In this document: positions 48,806-51,820 of the stretch, one piece after another
Layout: each line of letters begins with the position of its first letter
Numbering within the stretch: position 1 is the stretch's first letter
NCBI GenBank assembly: GCA_016781505.1
Contig: JADDQF010000021.1
Coordinates: forward strand, 1 to 51,820
DNA length: 51,820 nucleotides
Direction of reading: 5' to 3'
Origin: a bacterium
GTDB taxonomy: Bacteria; Chloroflexota; Chloroflexia; Chloroflexales; Kallotenuaceae
The notes under the pieces: generated by a model
Seen by the model: only the letters and a program-made list of their open reading frames with translations
What the model was told of the DNA's origin: nothing
The model's database searches: none
Program-made: the position numbers and the translations under genes

Positions 48806-50334
48806 GCAATCGACCACGAATATCACTACCAGTGTTGCCAACGGGCGTGCCCGGCCTAGACCTGGTGCTGGGTGGTGGTTTACCCGAATATTCCCTTAAC
48901 CTGATTGGCGGCCCGCCTGGATCGGGCAAGACAACATTAGCGCATCAAATTATGTTTGCGAATGCCAGCGCTGAGCGTCCGGGGGTGTACTTTACAGTGC
49001 TGGGGGAGCCGCCGCTCAAAATGCTCCGGTATCAGCAGCAGCACGGCTTCTTCGACCCGGACAAAGTCGGGAGCGTTATCCAATTCGTCAGTCTGGCGCA
49101 GGTACTGCTGGATCGTGGGCTTGACGGCGTGCTGGAGGAGATCGTCCGGCATGTGAACGAGTCTAATCCAGGCATGGTGGTGGTAGATTCCTTTCGCACA
49201 ATCGTGCGCGCGCTGCTGCGCAGCGCCAGCAACGACCTGGACCTACAAGCCTTCTTGGAACGGCTGTCAATCTACTTGACCAGCTGGCAGACCACCACGT
49301 TCCTGATCGCCGAGTATGACGAGTCTGAATTGCGCAATAACTCGCTGGCAACGATGACGGACGGTATTTTCTGGCTCACTCAAAGCGTGCACGACAATTC
49401 GGTGGTGCGCAAGCTTCAGGTCGTGAAGCTGCGTGGGCAAGCGCCCAAGCCCGGCCTGCACACGTTCCGCATCACGGCGGACGGATTGAAGGTCTTTCCG
49501 CGCGTCTTCAGCCCAGAGGAGGCAGCCGATCGGCTACCTCAGGGTCAGCGGCTGTCCACGGGCATGCCCGATCTCGACGCGCTCATGGGCGGCGGTATCC
49601 CGGTCGGCAATTCCCTGCTGGTAACTGGCCCTCCAGGCACGGGCAAATCAGTGTTAGGGGCGCAATTCATCGCCGAAGGCGCGCGGCAGGGCGAGGTCGG
49701 GGTGGTGGTGCTGTTCGAGCAGGTGCATGCGAAGTACCTGCGCTGGGCCAGCAATTTTGGGGTTGATGTCGAGGATATGCAGCGCCAGGGCCTCGTGCAC
49801 GTTCTGCCGATGCAGCGCGTCGATCTCACGGCCGACGAAGCGGTGCAGGCCGTCTGGCAGATGGTGGAGCAGCACAAGGCTAAGCGGGTGCTCATCGACT
49901 CGCTGACCGGGCTTGAAGTAGCGGTGACGATGACCCAGCAGGATGAGCTGCGTCAGGCAATGTATCGCATGATCGAGGGCTTGGCGGCGTTGGGTGTCAC
50001 GGTGGTCGCGACCATGGAGTCGATCGAGGAGTCCACCAACCTTCTGATGGCCACCCGCCTGATCTCGTTTCTTGCCGACAACATCCTGATCCAACGCTAC
50101 GTGGAGATTGCCGGAAAGTTTGAACGGGTGCTTACCGTGCTCAAGATGCGCAACAGCGCCCATAGCACCGAGCTGCGCCGCTACCACATTACGGAGCAAG
50201 GTCTCGTGATCGACCAGGCGCTGGAAGAGTACGAAGGCGTCAGCACTGGCGTTGCCTCCTACCGGGGAATGGGTGGTAATCGAGCGGCGGGCACGCCACC
50301 AGGCAGCGGAACACCGTCGCGGGAGCCGGAGTGA
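48802..50334 (+). CDS. Two-domain KaiC-like ATPase
   Basis: A 510-residue protein with two RecA-like KaiC domains. Domain I has Walker A GGPPGSGKT (36-44) and VVVDSF (127-132); domain II has GPPGTGKS (276-283) and VLIDSL (363-368). The catalytic Glu region reads LGEPP (Glu69) in domain I and FEQVH (Glu306) in domain II, one Glu each instead of the usual pair. The C-terminal segment ISFLADNILIQRYVEIAGKFERVLTVLKMR (421-450) aligns with the KaiC phosphosite region: Ser431 of cyanobacterial KaiC corresponds to Ser422, but Thr432 is Phe423. No KaiA or KaiB is nearby. It is followed by a PAS histidine kinase, so a signalling role is likely, and a clock role is not shown. Confidence 0.9.
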   Translation: MSNRPRISLPVLPTGVPGLDLVLGGGLPEYSLNLIGGPPGSGKTTLAHQIMFANASAERPGVYFTVLGEPPLKMLRYQQQHGFFDPDKVGSVIQFVSLAQVLLDRGLDGVLEEIVRHVNESNPGMVVVDSFRTIVRALLRSASNDLDLQAFLERLSIYLTSWQTTTFLIAEYDESELRNNSLATMTDGIFWLTQSVHDNSVVRKLQVVKLRGQAPKPGLHTFRITADGLKVFPRVFSPEEAADRLPQGQRLSTGMPDLDALMGGGIPVGNSLLVTGPPGTGKSVLGAQFIAEGARQGEVGVVVLFEQVHAKYLRWASNFGVDVEDMQRQGLVHVLPMQRVDLTADEAVQAVWQMVEQHKAKRVLIDSLTGLEVAVTMTQQDELRQAMYRMIEGLAALGVTVVATMESIEESTNLLMATRLISFLADNILIQRYVEIAGKFERVLTVLKMRNSAHSTELRRYHITEQGLVIDQALEEYEGVSTGVASYRGMGGNRAAGTPPGSGTPSREPE

Positions 50335-50401
50335 GCAGCGCTCGAATCGGCACCAAGCAATCTCCAATCACATGTGGCGTATTGCTAAGGGGGCATACGA
50401 G

Positions 50402-51607
50402 ATGAAGGAACCAGGCGCCATTCCCAATCCGACGGATACGCTTACCGCGTGGTGCCGGCTGGTAGAACATGCGCCTGTCGCGATGGCGGTGACGCTCGGC
50501 GAGACGCATACCTTGCACTGCCTAAGTCCCGCCTTCGCCCAACTGCTTGACGCCGCTCCGCTCGAACTGCAAGGTCGCTGCGTCGCAGACGCCCTCGCGG
50601 TTGCGAACGCCGATGAAGTGGTGGCCTTGCTCGACCGGGTGTTTGCTACTGGTGCGGCGGAGGTGAGCGCAGTGTTCCACCATGTGCATCCGCATCGCGG
50701 CCCGGACTCCTACCATTGGGTCGTGTGGCGGATCGGCCTGGGCGACGGTTCCCCGATGGGACTGGCGCTGCAGGTTCAGGATGTTACGCCCCATGAGCAG
50801 AGGCACAACACCGACGAAGCGCTGGCCGAGCACCTACGTGAGGTCAACGAGCGCCTGGTGCTGGCAGGTCTGCGGGAGCAGGCGGCGCGGGCCGAGGCTG
50901 AGGCGGCGCTAGCGGTGCGCGACCAGTTCCTGGCGATCGCCTCGCACGAGCTGAAAACTCCGCTCACGTCGTTGATTGGGTACACCTATATGTTGCAACA
51001 GACCGCGTCCACGGTGATGCAATCCGATGAAATCTTCGGGCGGGCAGTCACCTTAATCACCAACCAGGCCAACCGGCTCAACTCCATGATCGACCAGCTG
51101 CTCGACGTATCACGCATAAGCAAGGGGCAGCTTAGCGTCGAGCAACAGCTGCTGGATCTCGGAGCGCTCGTTACGCGAGTCGTGGCTGGCATTCGGATCA
51201 CGCTTAAGCAGCATACCCTATGCTTGACCATTCCAGACGAACCGGTGCTGGTGCTCGGCGATGACCTGCGGCTGGAGCAAGTCGTGCAGAATTTGCTGAG
51301 CAACGCGGTGAAATACAGCCCCGCAGGCGGGCCGGTGCTGGTCAGTCTTGTACGATCCGGATCTGAAGCGCTGCTGGAGGTTACAGACAAGGGGATTGGT
51401 ATCCCGGCGGATGCGCAAATGCATCTGTTTGACTCGTTTTTCCGTGCCCCAAATGCTGGGCACCACACGTCTGGCTTCGGGATCGGCCTGTACGTCGTCA
51501 AAGAGATCGTGACGCAACACGGCGGGCGGATCGAGGTCGATAGCACGGAGGGGCAGGGCAGCACCTTTCGGGTGGCGCTACCCATACACATGGAGACCAC
51601 TGCCTAA
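50402..51607 (+). CDS. PAS-domain sensor histidine kinase
   Basis: A 401-residue soluble kinase without membrane helices. A PAS-like sensor (about 15-130) starts AWCRLVEHAPVAMAVTL and is followed by a coiled coil (about 134-172). The HisKA domain has the phosphoacceptor His182 in FLAIASHELKTPLTSLIGY. The ATP domain has the N box (QVVQNLLSNAVKYSP), G1 (VTDKGIGIP), F box (LFDSFFRA) and G2 (GFGIGLYVVKEI), all intact. ATG 50402 is preceded by AAGGGGG; an ATG ten codons earlier is possible. It comes 67 bases after the KaiC-like gene and probably reads out or controls it. No response regulator is encoded here. Confidence 0.93.
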   Translation: MKEPGAIPNPTDTLTAWCRLVEHAPVAMAVTLGETHTLHCLSPAFAQLLDAAPLELQGRCVADALAVANADEVVALLDRVFATGAAEVSAVFHHVHPHRGPDSYHWVVWRIGLGDGSPMGLALQVQDVTPHEQRHNTDEALAEHLREVNERLVLAGLREQAARAEAEAALAVRDQFLAIASHELKTPLTSLIGYTYMLQQTASTVMQSDEIFGRAVTLITNQANRLNSMIDQLLDVSRISKGQLSVEQQLLDLGALVTRVVAGIRITLKQHTLCLTIPDEPVLVLGDDLRLEQVVQNLLSNAVKYSPAGGPVLVSLVRSGSEALLEVTDKGIGIPADAQMHLFDSFFRAPNAGHHTSGFGIGLYVVKEIVTQHGGRIEVDSTEGQGSTFRVALPIHMETTA

Positions 51608-51646
51608 AAGCGCGGTGGCGTGATCTGCATTCCTGCCAACGAATCG

Positions 51647-51673
51647 AAGCGCGGCCAGCAGGGGGCCGCGCTT
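51647..51673 (+). terminator. Hairpin after the histidine kinase gene
   Basis: A perfect 10-bp GC stem AAGCGCGGCC / GGCCGCGCTT with a 7-base loop, 40 bases after the stop. No T-run follows on the plus strand. The rest of the window to 51820 holds no supported gene. Confidence 0.65.
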
Positions 51674-51820
51674 CCTGTCGCGTAGCGTAACGGCAGTTCG
51701 ACCGCAGTCCGATCCTGTCGGCATACTTTCTGCTTGATATCCGTGCCACGATCTGAGTACAATTTACGCGTGTTAGCATCACGCGTCAGCCTCGCAGGTG
51801 TCGAACGTCAAGAAGATAGG

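Noticed and set aside
1-51820. tRNA, rRNA, insertion sequences and prophage genes
   Set aside because: No tRNA cloverleaf, rRNA-like stretch, transposase or integrase was recognised anywhere in the window.

Overview
The window reads as chromosomal DNA of a GC-rich bacterium, most likely a member of the Chloroflexota (class Chloroflexia or a close relative). This is inferred from the gene content, not from a marker gene: no rRNA, tRNA or ribosomal protein was found. Pointers are the exopolysaccharide loci rich in glycosyltransferases, lipoprotein sugar-binding proteins with long Thr/Gly or Ala/Ser linkers, secreted proteins with Gln-x-Phe-x-Arg type modules, a two-domain KaiC-like ATPase, an ArsR/sugar-domain regulator beside glycosidases, and frequent GTG/TTG starts behind good Shine-Dalgarno sequences.

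Region 1 (1-9226). A small unknown gene and a single-domain response regulator are followed by an exopolysaccharide export/assembly operon: a GT4 glycosyltransferase, two Wzz-type chain-length proteins in tandem and a separate BY-kinase (CpsD/CapB type) that ends in a Tyr cluster, closed by a strong terminator. A divergent orphan family-3 solute-binding protein, a membrane-anchored SH3 protein, a single-ring AAA+ ATPase resembling the second ring of ClpB/ClpC, and uridine kinase come next.

Region 2 (9229-16455). A tightly packed run of six genes, several with 4-base stop/start overlaps, encodes a GT39-like membrane glycosyltransferase, a Wzx-like flippase, three GT4 enzymes and one GT2 enzyme. 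It is a second polysaccharide/glycolipid locus. A HigBA toxin-antitoxin pair and a large secreted GH39/GH5-like glycosidase follow on the other strand.

Region 3 (20498-33892). Mixed housekeeping and envelope genes: a class I flavin disulfide oxidoreductase that lacks the usual His-Glu dyad, a methyltransferase with an unusual motif I, an SPFH/band-7 membrane protein, a TrmB regulator, a secreted subtilisin, a secreted LVIVD beta-propeller-like protein, a secreted two-module protein, a Tat-exported ferritin-like protein, and UDP-galactopyranose mutase. The subtilisin and LVIVD genes share a previously unremarked inverted repeat (CACCA-N6/7-TGGTG). It is built into the spacer of their promoters, and one further copy lies at the start of a structured non-coding transcript between the two genes.

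Region 4 (34432-47805). Carbohydrate utilisation: a GH2 beta-glycosidase divergent from an ArsR-type regulator with a large C-terminal domain; then an ABC sugar importer (binding protein with a 45-bp tandem repeat, two permeases) and a GH43 lipoprotein; the remains of two decayed secreted genes; an aldo/keto reductase; and a second complete sugar ABC importer on the opposite strand. Neither importer has its own ATPase gene here, so a shared MsmK-type ATPase encoded elsewhere is likely.

Region 5 (48407-51607). A three-gene signalling operon: an unrecognised 132-residue protein, a double-domain KaiC-like ATPase in which only one of the two KaiC phosphosites is kept, and a PAS histidine kinase. 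Together with the shared promoter element this is the best candidate in the window for something undescribed. All functional statements rest on reading motifs by eye; no database search was possible.
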